This document shows positions 46,240-56,329 of a stretch of 64,000 bases of DNA, one piece after another. The notes under the pieces are model-generated. The model was given only the letters and a program-made list of their open reading frames with translations, had not been told where the DNA came from and searched no databases. A program made the translations under genes and the position numbers. Source of the stretch: Niallia sp. FSL W8-0635 (GTDB lineage Bacteria > Bacillota > Bacilli > Bacillales > Cytobacillaceae); NCBI RefSeq assembly GCF_038007965.1, contig NZ_JBBOYD010000001.1, positions 1,342,501 through 1,406,500 on the forward strand. The letters are read 5' to 3'. Positions within the stretch are counted from its first letter, which is position 1. Each line of letters starts with the position of its first letter.

Positions 46240-46275
46240 GGTGCTAATCCTTCAGGATAGGCACTTTTTTTATTT
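46240..46275 (+). terminator. Terminator of the zinc-ribbon gene
   Basis: GTGCTAATCC pairs with GGATAGGCAC around a TTCA loop (8 of 10 bases), followed by TTTTTTTAT. Confidence 0.7.
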
Positions 46276-46376
46276 TGTTTTGCTATGTATGCCCCATAGA
46301 AACGAAAGGATTAGAGAGGAATGTAAAGCGCGATAATGGGATAAAATAACATGAACATTTATAGGAGGGATTACAA

Positions 46377-46493
46377 ATGGAAGATACGAATCAGTTTGTT
46401 CAAAAATTAAAAGAGGATCAAAAGAAGCAAGAAAAAAACAAAAAGCATGGCAAAGGACATCCAGAAGAAAAATTGCCGAATAAGCAACATTAA
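46377..46493 (+). CDS. DUF4023-like small basic protein
   Basis: A 38-residue highly charged protein (MEDTNQFVQKLKEDQKKQEK, then NKKHGKGHP...LPNKQH) with strong AGGAGGG upstream. It matches the short DUF4023 proteins of Bacillaceae in start, spacing of the GKGHP turn and the LPNKQH end. Function unknown. It has its own terminator just after the stop. Confidence 0.8.
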   Translation: MEDTNQFVQKLKEDQKKQEKNKKHGKGHPEEKLPNKQH

Positions 46494-46495
46494 AA

Positions 46496-46541
46496 AGGAA
46501 ATGCACTCTACTGTAGTTTGTAGAAGTGCATTTCTTTTTTT
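46496..46541 (+). terminator. Terminator of the DUF4023-like gene
   Basis: GAAATGCACT (46498-46507) pairs with AGTGCATTTC (46525-46534), followed by a run of T. Confidence 0.9.
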
Positions 46542-46808
46542 CGTTCTGAAAACTATTCTGCCGAAAAAAACTTTTGGACCATCACCAATTTCCTGCAGCT
46601 GCATAATTTAGCAGGGTGTGATGAAAAGAAAGGGGTAGATGCAAAGAAGATTGAAAAAGTAATGACATACTATGGTTACGACTTACTGATAAATGAAGTT
46701 TTACATAAAAGATGTTTGAAATGTGAAAAATGGTATAAGTATGAGCGGGAGTTGGGTTATTGTTATTCGTGTATTAGGGAGATGGAGGAGCAATTAGCCA
46801 ATAATTGA
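46524..46808 (+). pseudogene. Start-less zinc-ribbon reading frame, probable gene remnant
   Basis: An open frame of 94 codons with no start or ribosome site at its beginning; its 5' part overlaps the preceding terminator. The coding part reads FWTITNFLQLHNLAGCDEKK, then RCLKCEKWYKYERELGYCYSCIR with two Cys-x-x-Cys pairs, clearly protein-like. The only ATG is at 46662, without a good ribosome site; it would give 48 residues still holding both pairs. Either a truncated gene whose 5' end was lost, or a short gene starting at 46662. Confidence 0.45.
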
Positions 46809-46823
46809 CGAAAAGAATTCATG

Positions 46824-46885
46824 AAGAGTGTCAGGCACCTAACCAAGACAAAATGTCTTTTACAGAGCCAGACACTTTCTTTTTG
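46824..46885 (-). repeat. Dispersed GTGTCAGGCACC repeat copy, terminator-like
   Basis: AAGAGTGTCAGGCACC at the left and GCCAGACACTTT at the right fold into a hairpin, with GACA-AAA-TGTC inside. Lies just after the LysR gene end and may terminate it. Confidence 0.65.
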
Positions 46886-46889
46886 CCGT

Positions 46890-47801
46890 TTACTTCTTAA
46901 ACTCATTTAACCTTTCATATGTTTCCAACAAAAATTGGTAAAATAATAATTCTGTTGGAAGGAGTTTTCGATGGGTGGGATAAATGACACCCACGGTTCG
47001 AGTGAGATTGTTATCTGAAAGGGGAATGACGCAAGTGGAACGTGGTGTGTTATCTACCAACGTCATTTCAGGCATTAAGGCAACGCCTAATCCTGCAGAT
47101 ACTAATCCTTTTAGGGCATCAATATCTTTTCCCTCAAATGCAATCTGTGGAGAAAAACCTGCATCATGACAAGCTGTAACTACTTGATCACGAAAGACAA
47201 ATCCTTCAGGTAAAACACAGAAAGAATCCTCTTTTAGGTCTCTTAACTGGATTTTCTTACGACTACTTAATGGATGGTGAAGAGGAAGCAGCGCAACAAT
47301 ATTTTCTGTAAATAATGTAGCACCTTTAATTTTAGTTTCTTTTTCTCGATTCGGCATTGGTGCAATCATTGCCAAATTAAACTCCCCAGTAATTACTCCA
47401 TCGATAAGATCGTGATACAAAGCATTGCTCATATGAAATTTAGCTTCTGGATAGCGGTTGCGAAAGGAATAAATGATAGATGGGAGTGTATGAGCAGCCA
47501 TGCTAATAGGGAATGCAATTCTCACGGTTCCTTTTTGAGGATTAAGTGATTCCTCTACTTCTCTCTTTGCATCTTCCATTAAACTCCAGACTTGCTTCAT
47601 TCGCTCGTAAAAAACTTTTCCTAGAGGCGTTAATTTCACGCTTCTTCCTTCACGTATAAAAAGTTCCACTCCTAATTCAGTTTCTAAATTTAAAATCTGA
47701 CGACTCACAGAAGATTGTGCTACATGCAAAGAATCCGCAGCTTCTGTAATATGTTCTCTTTTTGCAGCCTCTAAAAAATATTGGATTTGTCTTATTTCCA
47801 T
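46890..47801 (-). CDS. LysR-family regulator, GltC-like
   Basis: LysR-type regulator of nitrogen metabolism genes by analogy with Bacillus GltC. The protein from MEIRQIQYFLEAAKREHITE matches GltC (MELRQLRYF) from the first residue, including HVAQSSVSRQI (helix-turn-helix), LNPQKGTVRI at the effector-domain entry and ALKGLVSAGLGVALMPE. An ATG at 47819 is in frame, but GltC alignment supports the ATG at 47801 (303 residues). It faces a glutamate dehydrogenase gene, with 146 bases between their starts, so it probably controls it. Confidence 0.85.
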   Translation of the reverse strand: MEIRQIQYFLEAAKREHITEAADSLHVAQSSVSRQILNLETELGVELFIREGRSVKLTPLGKVFYERMKQVWSLMEDAKREVEESLNPQKGTVRIAFPISMAAHTLPSIIYSFRNRYPEAKFHMSNALYHDLIDGVITGEFNLAMIAPMPNREKETKIKGATLFTENIVALLPLHHPLSSRKKIQLRDLKEDSFCVLPEGFVFRDQVVTACHDAGFSPQIAFEGKDIDALKGLVSAGLGVALMPEMTLVDNTPRSTCVIPLSDNNLTRTVGVIYPTHRKLLPTELLFYQFLLETYERLNEFKK

Positions 47802-47947
47802 TTCCACACTCTTTTCCATTCATGTGTCTAACGCATGAATCCAATCCGAAATTAATATTGTAACTATTAATTATTAAAGTATAAAATAAAAACAACTTTT
47901 AGAAAAGAGAATATTCTAACATTAAAACAATATAGGGGCTGAAAAGG

Positions 47948-49330
47948 ATGAAAGTGCTGGAGAAATCAGAAGAAGTTCAAACACAAACCGTGAAGGAGTA
48001 CATGAACCGTTTATTTGGTAAAGTTCAAGAACGCAATCCTCACGAAAAGGAGTTCCAGCAGGCAGTTAAAGAGGTCCTCGATTCTTTAGTTCCTGTACTT
48101 GAAAAAAATCCAACATATATTAAACATGCTGTATTAGAAAGAATGCTTGAACCAGATCGATTAATTAGCTTCAAAGTACCTTGGGTAGATGATAATGGCA
48201 ATATAAAAGTAAGCCGAGGCTATCGTGTCCAATTTAATAATGCCATTGGGCCTTATAAAGGGGGATTAAGATTTCATTCTTCTGTTAATGCCAGTATTAT
48301 TAAATTTCTTGGTTTTGAGCAAATCTTTAAGAACTCATTAACTGGCCAGCCTATAGGAGGAGGAAAAGGAGGTTCCGATTTCGATCCCAAGGGAAAATCA
48401 GATCTAGAAATTATGCGATTTTGTCAGAGCTTTATGACAGAACTTAGCAAATATATTGGACCAGATATCGATGTGCCTGCCGGAGATATTGGAGTAGGTG
48501 CAAGAGAAATCGGTTATATGTTTGGGCAATATAAAAGATTAAAAGGTGCTCATGAAGCAGGCGTGTTAACCGGAAAAGGCATCGGATATGGCGGAAGCTT
48601 AGGGCGTAAAGAAGCGACAGGATACGGATTAGTGTACTTTGTGGAAGAAATGCTTAAAAGTCAGGGCTTAAGCTTTAACGATAGTACAGTGGTTGTGTCT
48701 GGCTCAGGAAATGTGTCTATTTATGCCATGGAGAAGGCGATGCAGTTAGGTGCAAAAGTGATAGCTTGTAGTGATTCAAGTGGTTATGTATATGACCCAA
48801 ATGGAATTGATTTAGATACTGTGAAACAATTAAAAGAAGTAGAAAACAAGAGAATCTATGAATATGTGAAAAAACATCCAGATGCTATCTACCAGGAAGG
48901 ATTTACTGGCATTTGGGAAATTCCATGCGATATTGCATTGCCATGTGCCACACAAAACGAGCTCAACAAAGAAGCGGCAGAAAAGTTAATCTCTAATGGG
49001 ATAAAAGCAGTAGGGGAAGGGGCGAATATGCCTTCTACTTTAGAAGCCATTGATAGCTTTATCCAGCATCATGTTTTATTCGCACCTGCTAAAGCGGCAA
49101 ATGCAGGTGGAGTAGCAGTCTCTGCTTTAGAAATAGCGCAAAATAGTGCACGAATAGCTTGGACACAAGATGAGGTTGATAAGAAATTACAAGACATCAT
49201 GAAAAATATTTATAGCAAAAGTATTAAAGCAGCAGAGGATTATGCAACGAAAGGGAATTTGGTTGCAGGTGCGAATATTGCTGGTTTTATTAAAGTAGCA
49301 GATGCAATGATTGAGCAGGGGATTATATAA
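47948..49330 (+). CDS. gdhA: NADP-specific glutamate dehydrogenase
   Basis: Cytoplasmic enzyme joining 2-oxoglutarate and ammonium to glutamate. The substrate motif PIGGGKGGSDFDPKGK and DVPAGDIGVGAREIGYMFG are those of the hexameric NADP-dependent GdhA class rather than the catabolic RocG/GudB class. At 460 residues it is full length. The ATG is preceded by AGGGGCTGAAAAGG. It is divergently transcribed from the GltC-like gene, which fits control by nitrogen or glutamate status. Confidence 0.92.
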   Translation: MKVLEKSEEVQTQTVKEYMNRLFGKVQERNPHEKEFQQAVKEVLDSLVPVLEKNPTYIKHAVLERMLEPDRLISFKVPWVDDNGNIKVSRGYRVQFNNAIGPYKGGLRFHSSVNASIIKFLGFEQIFKNSLTGQPIGGGKGGSDFDPKGKSDLEIMRFCQSFMTELSKYIGPDIDVPAGDIGVGAREIGYMFGQYKRLKGAHEAGVLTGKGIGYGGSLGRKEATGYGLVYFVEEMLKSQGLSFNDSTVVVSGSGNVSIYAMEKAMQLGAKVIACSDSSGYVYDPNGIDLDTVKQLKEVENKRIYEYVKKHPDAIYQEGFTGIWEIPCDIALPCATQNELNKEAAEKLISNGIKAVGEGANMPSTLEAIDSFIQHHVLFAPAKAANAGGVAVSALEIAQNSARIAWTQDEVDKKLQDIMKNIYSKSIKAAEDYATKGNLVAGANIAGFIKVADAMIEQGII

Positions 49331-49389
49331 GCTAGGAATAATTAAAACCGATAAAATGTTAACCTACCTAAACTAGTGGTCAGAAAAGA

Positions 49390-49430
49390 AAAGGCTGTCG
49401 ATATTAACTCGACAGCCTAAGGATAGTAAC
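49390..49430 (-). terminator. Terminator of the MCP gene
   Basis: AAGGCTGTCGA pairs with TCGACAGCCT around a short loop. On the minus strand it is followed by TTTCTTTTCTG; on the plus strand there is no T-run, so it mainly serves the chemoreceptor gene. Confidence 0.85.
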
Positions 49431-49434
49431 TTAA

Positions 49435-51489
49435 TTATTCCGTTTTGAATTTTGCTATCTCGGATTCCGTTGTTTTGATCAATTCTGTTAAAGAATCCAC
49501 ATTTTGTTTCACTTCATCGGTAGAAGCAGATTGCTCTTCCATGGAAGATAAAATGACTTCAGTTGAAGCGGTTGTCTCTTCAGAGGAAGCGGAGATTTCA
49601 TCAATCATGCTGCTTACTACATCTTTTTGGCTATCTATTTCTTGAATAGCATGATTAGATAACTGAATATCTTCTACAATTTTCTCTAATGAATTAGTGA
49701 TTTCATTAATGGAAACAGTAACATTTTCTACTGCATCTTTTTGCTGTTCACTAATCTTATTTGTTTCCTTCATCATCGTAACTGCTTGAGCAGTATCTTG
49801 AATAACCGAATAAATGATGTTTTGAATGTTTTCAGCAGATGCTTTGGATTGTTCTGCTAAATTTCTTACTTCATTGGCTACCACTGCAAAACCACGACCA
49901 TGCTCACCAGCACGAGCAGCCTCTATGCTTGCGTTTAAAGATAGCAAATTGGTTTGTTCTGATATTTGCTTAATGACCTCGGTAACTTGTGAAATATTCT
50001 TCGATTTATCACTCAAATCATTCATAATCATTTCTACTTTTGATAAAGAGCTTTCTAAGTTACGATACGAACCTTCCAGGTTGGTTACATCTTTTCTTCC
50101 AGAGCCTACCCCTTGATTTGCTTTCTGTAGGGAAATTTCCATACTCTTGGATTGTTCAACTAAGTGATTAATTGTTTTGTTTAAGTCTTGAATCGCCATG
50201 GAGCCTTTTTCTACTTCTAAAGATTGTTGATTATTTGCAGTAGCGATTTCTTCAATAGAGCTTGTAACTTCAGCGATTGACGAACTATTTTGCGAAGCAA
50301 TTTCATTTAAGCTTTGCGATGTTTCATCTACTCTAGAAAAATCAGTTTGAATTTTCTTTGTCATATTTCGGATATTTTCTAACATCGTATTGAAATTTGT
50401 AGCAAATTCACCGATTTCATCATTACTATTAACGTTTAAAGATACGGTTAAGTCTCCTTGAGAAGCTTTTTCCGTTACTTCATTAAAATTACGTAAATAA
50501 TTAAGTATCATTCTTGAAATAAGGTAGGCAATAATACCACCGATGATTAGACCACCTAAACTAGTACCTATCCCAATGAGTGTAATTCCTTTTAACTTAT
50601 TAGAAATAACACTGTTTGCAGTCACAGAAATAACTTTCCAGCCTGTTTCTGTAATGGTTGAGGAGCTTACATGATAAGAAGTTCCTTCAAAGTTTGCAGT
50701 AGTATTAACTGTCTCCTTTTCGTATAAAGAATCTACCCATTTAAATTCTTTTTTAAATGACTTCTCGTCCTTTATATAATTTTCTACTTCTTCGTTTTTA
50801 CCACTATGCTCGGTAGAAAGGTTCATTCCATCTGCTTTTAAGAAGGAAGATACAACCACTCCTTGATTATCTAAAACTAGTAATTTATTTTCTTTTCCTT
50901 TTTGTAATTGATTTCTTAAATCACCGATAGCATCTAGTGAAATATCGTATCCTAATACACCAATAAATTGACCATCCTTTTTAACGGGGGTGATAACAGA
51001 AGTCATCATATCACCTGTTACATTATCTTTATAAACTTCCATCCAATGTGTTTTATCTGCTGCTTTGGTTTCTTTAAATGCTCTAGTTTCTAACGCATTT
51101 CCAAAATCAACCCAAGGAGCAATATCCATTCTTCCTGATTTAGCGTCTATAAAATAGGTAGCAACTAGTGATGTATCCTGAGACTTTGTATTCTCTAAAA
51201 ATTCATGAATTCTTTTGTTTTCTGCATGACCATCATACACAGTTGCAATATGCAAGGATAGTTCTTCTAATGATTTTTCATGCTTGCTTAAATATATTTG
51301 AATACTATTAGCGGAACTAACGGATGATGCAGCATTTTCCTCTTGGTAAACATTCTTAAGCGTACTTTTAGAATAAGCATAGGATAAGGCGGATGATCCA
51401 ATTATAGAAACCAATAATGCTAGGCCAATTATTCCGATTAATTTAACACGTATCGATTTTTTTTGATTTGTTCTATTTCTATCTTTCAT
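49435..51489 (-). CDS. Methyl-accepting chemotaxis protein with dCache-type sensor
   Basis: A 684-residue membrane chemoreceptor. Helix 1 (about 15-37) and helix 2 (about 305-328) enclose a periplasmic-side sensing region of about 260 residues of the dCache type, with [15 protein letters not shown] and [13 protein letters not shown] typical of ligand-binding PAS-like lobes that often bind amino acids. Then a HAMP domain (about 329-382) and the MCP signalling domain with the hairpin [20 protein letters not shown]. The ATG follows AAAGGAA. Single gene. Ligand unknown. Confidence 0.92.
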   Translation of the reverse strand: MKDRNRTNQKKSIRVKLIGIIGLALLVSIIGSSALSYAYSKSTLKNVYQEENAASSVSSANSIQIYLSKHEKSLEELSLHIATVYDGHAENKRIHEFLENTKSQDTSLVATYFIDAKSGRMDIAPWVDFGNALETRAFKETKAADKTHWMEVYKDNVTGDMMTSVITPVKKDGQFIGVLGYDISLDAIGDLRNQLQKGKENKLLVLDNQGVVVSSFLKADGMNLSTEHSGKNEEVENYIKDEKSFKKEFKWVDSLYEKETVNTTANFEGTSYHVSSSTITETGWKVISVTANSVISNKLKGITLIGIGTSLGGLIIGGIIAYLISRMILNYLRNFNEVTEKASQGDLTVSLNVNSNDEIGEFATNFNTMLENIRNMTKKIQTDFSRVDETSQSLNEIASQNSSSIAEVTSSIEEIATANNQQSLEVEKGSMAIQDLNKTINHLVEQSKSMEISLQKANQGVGSGRKDVTNLEGSYRNLESSLSKVEMIMNDLSDKSKNISQVTEVIKQISEQTNLLSLNASIEAARAGEHGRGFAVVANEVRNLAEQSKASAENIQNIIYSVIQDTAQAVTMMKETNKISEQQKDAVENVTVSINEITNSLEKIVEDIQLSNHAIQEIDSQKDVVSSMIDEISASSEETTASTEVILSSMEEQSASTDEVKQNVDSLTELIKTTESEIAKFKTE

Positions 51490-52045
51490 AAGTTGTTTAT
51501 TCCTTTCTAATTTAACGATAATACTTATTATTTTGCTTGCTACTATTCAATTAAAAGATTAATGGAATCGTTGAGAATCAAGTGCATTAATAGTGGAGAG
51601 AAGCTGTACGATATTTATAACAGAAGGGTCTGTAAAAAGGATAAATAAATGATAATATTGCTTCATTACTAAAAAAGATTATGGACTAGATTTATAGATT
51701 CTCTGGAGCCTTTTCTTATAAAAATTCTTTTAATTTATGAATTTGCTATAGTGAATTTCTCCTTTCAATATAATTTATTTTTAGTACTATTGTATCAGAT
51801 ATAAAAGAAATGAATAGTTAAAATTTCATATTTATTATTTGGAAATAATTTGTTGGGTATTTTTTCTAGGATATATTAATCACATAAATAGTTGCCAGGT
51901 ACCTTGCAATTAAATACTTCGGATTTCGTAAAATAAAATTGTATTCTTGATCATTTCACGATATACTATCTATAGATTAAATATTCAGAAAATATAGAAT
52001 ATTATTCTTTGTATTAATTTTGGTAGAACAAAGGAGGAAGGAAAT
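51490..52045. other. 556-base intergenic region between divergent genes
   Basis: AT-rich, with no gene. It contains one copy of a short imperfect palindrome TTGCCAGGTACCTTGCAA (51893-51910), related to the dispersed repeats, and must hold the MCP and amidohydrolase promoters. I saw no clear SigD box for the MCP. TTGATC at 51946 is a weak -35 candidate for the downstream gene. Confidence 0.5.
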
Positions 52046-53257
52046 ATGTTAAGTAATTGGAATCTAGAGTTAGAGGAAATGTATAACAAAATGGTGGAAT
52101 GGCGCAGGTTTATGCATCAATATCCTGAATTATCAAATCAAGAATATAAAACGTCAAAGCTGATTGCATCTATTTTATCAGAATATGGGATTGAGAAGAA
52201 AATAAATGTGGGGGGAATGGGAGTAATCGGCTATATAAAGGGAGCGCAACCAGGAAAAACAATAGCGTTAAGAGCTGACTTTGATGCATTGCCTATTCAG
52301 GATGAAAAAGAAGTACCATATAAATCTAAAGTAGCCGGAGTCATGCACGCATGTGGACATGATGGGCATACTGCAACTCTATTAGCAGTTGGTAAGGTAT
52401 TGCAGGAAAACAGAGAGCAATTAGCAGGGAATGTTGTTCTTCTCTTTCAACATGCGGAGGAAGGTGGTGGAGGAGCAAGAAAAATGATTGCAGATAATTG
52501 TCTCGAAGGAGTAGATGCCATATTTGCCAATCACTTATGGAGTTTAATTCCGACTGGTACTATATCCTATACGAAAGGATATACAACAGCAGCAGGAGAT
52601 GGATTCCAGATTAAAATTAAAGGGAAAGGTGGTCATGGATCTTCTCCACATGATACCATTGATTCTATTGCTGTAGCTGGTCAGCTGATTAATCAGCTTC
52701 AATACATAGTAAGTCGAAGAGTGAATCCCCAAAAAACAGCTGTTGTGACTATCGGCTCCATTCATGCAGGGGATGCTAGCAATGTAATAGCTGACTCTGC
52801 AATATTAAAAGGAACGGTGCGAACCTATGAAAAAGAAGTGCAGCAATTAGTAGAGGAAGCGATGAATGATGCAATTAAAGGTATCTGCTTGAGTTCAAAG
52901 GCTGATTATGAATTTGATTATTACCATGGAGTAGCTGGGGTTTATAATCATCCAAATGAAACAGAGATATTTGCCAAATCAGTGAAAGATTCTCTGACAG
53001 AATTGAATGTGGAAGAAGTGCCAGCACTGTTAGTAAGTGAGGATTTTGCCAATTATCTGGAGGAAAAGCCAGGTATGCTTTTCTTTACTGGAGCAGGAAA
53101 TGAGGCTTTAGGAGCTGTATATCCCCATCACCATCCTAAATTTGACTTTGACGAAAGGGCAATGTTAAATGCAGGAAAAGCAATGCTCTCCATCATTCAT
53201 TATTATCTAGTGGAAAATGCGTTAGAAGTTATATCCCCATACAATGCGGTAAAGTAA
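52046..53257 (+). CDS. M20-family amidohydrolase (N-acyl-amino acid deacylase type)
   Basis: Zinc-dependent cytoplasmic hydrolase related to AmaA/HipO/YxeP that removes acyl groups from N-acyl amino acids or opens similar amides. Metal and catalytic segments are MHACGHDGHTA, FQHAEEGGGGA, HGSSPHDTID (dimerisation domain) and the late His in PHHHPKFDFDERA. At 403 residues it is the usual length. AAAGGAGGAAGG precedes the ATG. A peptide-binding lipoprotein gene follows 155 bases later, hinting at use of acylated amino acids or peptides. Confidence 0.9.
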   Translation: MLSNWNLELEEMYNKMVEWRRFMHQYPELSNQEYKTSKLIASILSEYGIEKKINVGGMGVIGYIKGAQPGKTIALRADFDALPIQDEKEVPYKSKVAGVMHACGHDGHTATLLAVGKVLQENREQLAGNVVLLFQHAEEGGGGARKMIADNCLEGVDAIFANHLWSLIPTGTISYTKGYTTAAGDGFQIKIKGKGGHGSSPHDTIDSIAVAGQLINQLQYIVSRRVNPQKTAVVTIGSIHAGDASNVIADSAILKGTVRTYEKEVQQLVEEAMNDAIKGICLSSKADYEFDYYHGVAGVYNHPNETEIFAKSVKDSLTELNVEEVPALLVSEDFANYLEEKPGMLFFTGAGNEALGAVYPHHHPKFDFDERAMLNAGKAMLSIIHYYLVENALEVISPYNAVK

Positions 53258-53412
53258 AGGGGAATAAGGAGCTTTAAATTATTGTTTTCTAATGAAAAAC
53301 ACCATGTTTATTATGACAACTTAATGGAAAAGTCTTGTCATATCACTCCATGAGCCTATTTGATTTATGTCCTTAAATGAAGTAGTACATGAAATATGTT
53401 GGAGGGAAAAAC

Positions 53413-55011
53413 ATGTTGTTTAATAATCGGAGCACTTTAATGCTCATGCTTGCTGTATTGCTATTACTTGTTGCTTGTAGTAATAGTACAACAAATGGTA
53501 CTGCCAATACTTCCGAGGAGAAAAATTTATTTATTGGAATGGTTAATCCACCAATTGCATTTAACACCATTAATTCATCAGATGTAGCCTCACAGTACAT
53601 AGAAGGATTCATGTTTGACTCATTATTAGATATGCCAGAATCCTTGAACTTTACTCCGAAATTAGCCGAATCCTTTGATACAACAGATAATCAAACCTAT
53701 ACTATTAAAATAAATGCAAAAGCCAATTGGTCAGATGGGACCCCTGTTACAGCGGAAGATGCTGCCTTCACCTTGAATTTGATTGCCAACCCAAATGTGG
53801 AAACACATGTAGGTAATTTTCTGACTCCACTTGACGGGTTAGATAATGGGAAACTGGCAGAAGGGGTGTCTGAAATCCCTTCCGTAAAGGTGATTGACGA
53901 GAAAACCTTGGAATTTAAAACAACAAAACCAGTTGATCCAAATATGATTAAAGAGCAACTCGGTGTAAAATTAATGATTTTGCCTAAGCATATTTTAAAA
54001 GATGTCGATCCTAAAGAACTATCAAAGCATCCATTTATGCAAAATCCAACCGTTATAAATGGACCTTTTAAATTTGTTCAGTACAAAAAAGACCAATATG
54101 TAGAATTTGAAAAGAATCTTGATTACTATCTAGGGACACCGAAGCTGGATAAAATCTTTGTGAAGATAATGCCGGCTTCCAATTTAGTCGCACAGCTCCA
54201 AACAGGTGAAATTCATATGAATAATACTTTAGGAAAGATAGCTGTACAGGATTATGAAACAGTTAAGAAAATTGAAAATGTCAAAACAGAATTGCAGCAA
54301 ACGATTGGTTTTCAATTAATCGTATTTAATATGGAGACGATAAAAGACGCAAAGCTAAGACAAGCAATTGCCTATGCAATTAACCGTGAATCGATTGTAG
54401 ATGATCTTCTTAAAGGGACAGGAGAAATAATTGATGGACCGTATACCTCCTTAAATCCTTATTTAAATAAGAACTTAACCAAATACACCTACGATCCAGA
54501 GAAAGCAAAACAATTACTTGCTGAATCTGGTTGGGATATAAACCAAACATTAGATTTTGTCGTTCCACTCGGAAATAAGGTGCGGGAACAATCAGCCAAT
54601 ATCATCGTCCAGAATTTAGAGGATATCGGCATAAAGGTCAAAACAGCTACCTATGATTTCCCGTCTTCACTCCAAATGGCAAAAGAAGGAGACTACGATC
54701 TGTATTTATTAGGAAATGCTCTAACGGTAGATCCAGATGTATCATCCATGTATGCCAGCAACGGCTCGTTTAACTTTATGAACTACAATAATCCAAAAGT
54801 AGATCAATTATTGGCTGATGGCAAAGCAGAACCAATCGCAGAAAAAAGAAAAGTAATTTACGATGAACTACAGGAGATCTGGGAAGCGGATTTGCCAGTT
54901 CTTACCCTTTATTCAGATTACAATTTTGCAGCTATATCTGATAGTGTCTCTTATGGGGGAGTTAATATATTGGATGCTAGCGTGGATTATCATTTGTGGG
55001 ATTTGGAATGA
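53413..55011 (+). CDS. Peptide-binding lipoprotein (SBP family 5), orphan
   Basis: Receptor of an oligopeptide-type importer. A signal peptide ends at the lipobox LVAC (about residue 18), then a Ser/Thr/Asn linker and the SBP_bac_5 fold (LAESFDTTDNQTYTIKI, WSDGTPVTAEDAAFT, INGPFKFV). The frame is open from 53389, but GGAGGG at 53401-53406 serves the ATG at 53413, giving 532 residues. No permease or ATPase is adjacent, so it may feed another importer, possibly the one at 7.5-13 kb. Confidence 0.88.
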   Translation: MLFNNRSTLMLMLAVLLLLVACSNSTTNGTANTSEEKNLFIGMVNPPIAFNTINSSDVASQYIEGFMFDSLLDMPESLNFTPKLAESFDTTDNQTYTIKINAKANWSDGTPVTAEDAAFTLNLIANPNVETHVGNFLTPLDGLDNGKLAEGVSEIPSVKVIDEKTLEFKTTKPVDPNMIKEQLGVKLMILPKHILKDVDPKELSKHPFMQNPTVINGPFKFVQYKKDQYVEFEKNLDYYLGTPKLDKIFVKIMPASNLVAQLQTGEIHMNNTLGKIAVQDYETVKKIENVKTELQQTIGFQLIVFNMETIKDAKLRQAIAYAINRESIVDDLLKGTGEIIDGPYTSLNPYLNKNLTKYTYDPEKAKQLLAESGWDINQTLDFVVPLGNKVREQSANIIVQNLEDIGIKVKTATYDFPSSLQMAKEGDYDLYLLGNALTVDPDVSSMYASNGSFNFMNYNNPKVDQLLADGKAEPIAEKRKVIYDELQEIWEADLPVLTLYSDYNFAAISDSVSYGGVNILDASVDYHLWDLE

Positions 55012-55038
55012 AACATAATTTAAATAGAGCAGGATATT

Positions 55039-55082
55039 AAAAGGGCTGTCCCAAATTTTGGGGCAGCCTTCACTATTTTTGA
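55039..55082 (+). terminator. Terminator of the orphan binding-protein gene
   Basis: AAGGGCTGTCCCAAA pairs with TTTTGGGGCAGCCTT with a tight loop, followed by ATTTTTG. Confidence 0.8.
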
Positions 55083-55085
55083 ATA

Positions 55086-55156
55086 AAGTGCCAGGTACCG
55101 GCCGTGGACAAATGTCTTTTTATGGTGCCTGGCACTTGTTATAGGCACTTGTTATA
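55086..55156. repeat. Full copy of the dispersed GTGCCTGGCACTT repeat plus a 13-bp tandem duplication
   Basis: AAGTGCCAGGTACC (55086-55099) pairs with GGTGCCTGGCACTT (55125-55138) with an inner GACA-AA-TGTC stem. At its right end GGCACTTGTTATA occurs twice in tandem (55131-55143 and 55144-55156), which looks like a replication-slippage duplication. Confidence 0.8.
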
Positions 55157-55233
55157 TATTTTTTCTATATTGCATTTAAATTCTATAATTAGCAAATAAT
55201 AAAATAGATTATTTTCATGAGAGGTGAATATAT

Positions 55234-56241
55234 TTGGATAAAAAGCATATAAAGTTGACTTCCACAGAGATAACTTCAATTTGGGAAGCATATATGAATG
55301 ATGCGGCTATAAATTGTAAATTTCACCACTTTTTAGAAAAAGTAGAAGATGAGGAAGTAAAGTCATTACTTCAGAAATCTTTGGATTTTACAAAAGGAAA
55401 TCTCAGAACTTTGGAAGATATTTTTCAAAAGGAAGAATATCCAGTTCCTTATGGATTTAAAATAGATATGGATGTAGATCTTTCTTCTCCTAAACTTTAT
55501 TCAGATATTTACGTATTGCACTATTTACATTCAGCAGCCCAAATTGCTCTGCAAGGTTACAGCGTGAATTTAACTTTAGTGGTAAGGGCAGATATGTATA
55601 GCTATTTTAATGAATGTATTTCACAGTTAACCGAAATAATGAGGGAAATAAAAGAGACTTTGTTATCGAAAGGTCTATATAATAGAGCTCCTTATTTGCC
55701 GGTACCTGATGAAGTAGACTTTATCAAGAAACAAAGTTTTCTTACAGGCTTTTTTGGAGATAAACGTCCGTTATCTGGCCCTGAAATAACCAATTTATAT
55801 TCTAATTATCAAAGAAATGCATTAGGTGTAGCTACTATGATTGGATTTAGTCAAGTTGCGCAATCAAAAGAGGTCACCCAATTTTTTCTTAGAGGAAAGG
55901 AATTAGCTAAAAAGCACTGTCAAGTGTTTGGTTCTATCTTAGCCAAAGAAGACCTTCCTGAGCCCATGACCTTGGAAACGGAGGTGACAGATTCTACCTC
56001 ATATACTTATTCAGATAAATTAATGATGTTTTATGTAACAGCATTAATTGCCCTTAGTATTGGTTATTATGGGACAGCAATGGCAATGAGCCCTAGAAGA
56101 GACATAGGTCTGAAATATATTCAACTTACACAAGAAATACTTGCTTATGCTGAGGATGGAGCCAATATAATGATTGATAATGGCTGGTTAGAACAACCAC
56201 CAATGGCACTTAACCGGAATAAGCTAGCAAAAGAGAAGTAA
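55234..56241 (+). CDS. DUF3231 family protein (second copy)
   Basis: A 335-residue paralogue of the protein at 4923-5936. It has the same landmarks: LTSTEITSIWEAYMNDAA near the start, SSPKLYSDIY, KKQSFLTGFFGDKRPLSG in the middle and VTDSTSYTYSDKLMMF in the second half. The fold should be helical and ferritin/CotF-like; function unknown. The start is TTG at 55234 after GAGGTGA. The two paralogues are far apart in the window and in opposite orientation. Confidence 0.9.
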   Translation: MDKKHIKLTSTEITSIWEAYMNDAAINCKFHHFLEKVEDEEVKSLLQKSLDFTKGNLRTLEDIFQKEEYPVPYGFKIDMDVDLSSPKLYSDIYVLHYLHSAAQIALQGYSVNLTLVVRADMYSYFNECISQLTEIMREIKETLLSKGLYNRAPYLPVPDEVDFIKKQSFLTGFFGDKRPLSGPEITNLYSNYQRNALGVATMIGFSQVAQSKEVTQFFLRGKELAKKHCQVFGSILAKEDLPEPMTLETEVTDSTSYTYSDKLMMFYVTALIALSIGYYGTAMAMSPRRDIGLKYIQLTQEILAYAEDGANIMIDNGWLEQPPMALNRNKLAKEK

Positions 56242-56329
56242 ATGAATTATATGTTTTTGAAGTCAACGAAACAATCAGTTGCGTTTATCGTACAAAATAT
56301 GGAAGTATATAGATGATGTCAGGCAGTAG

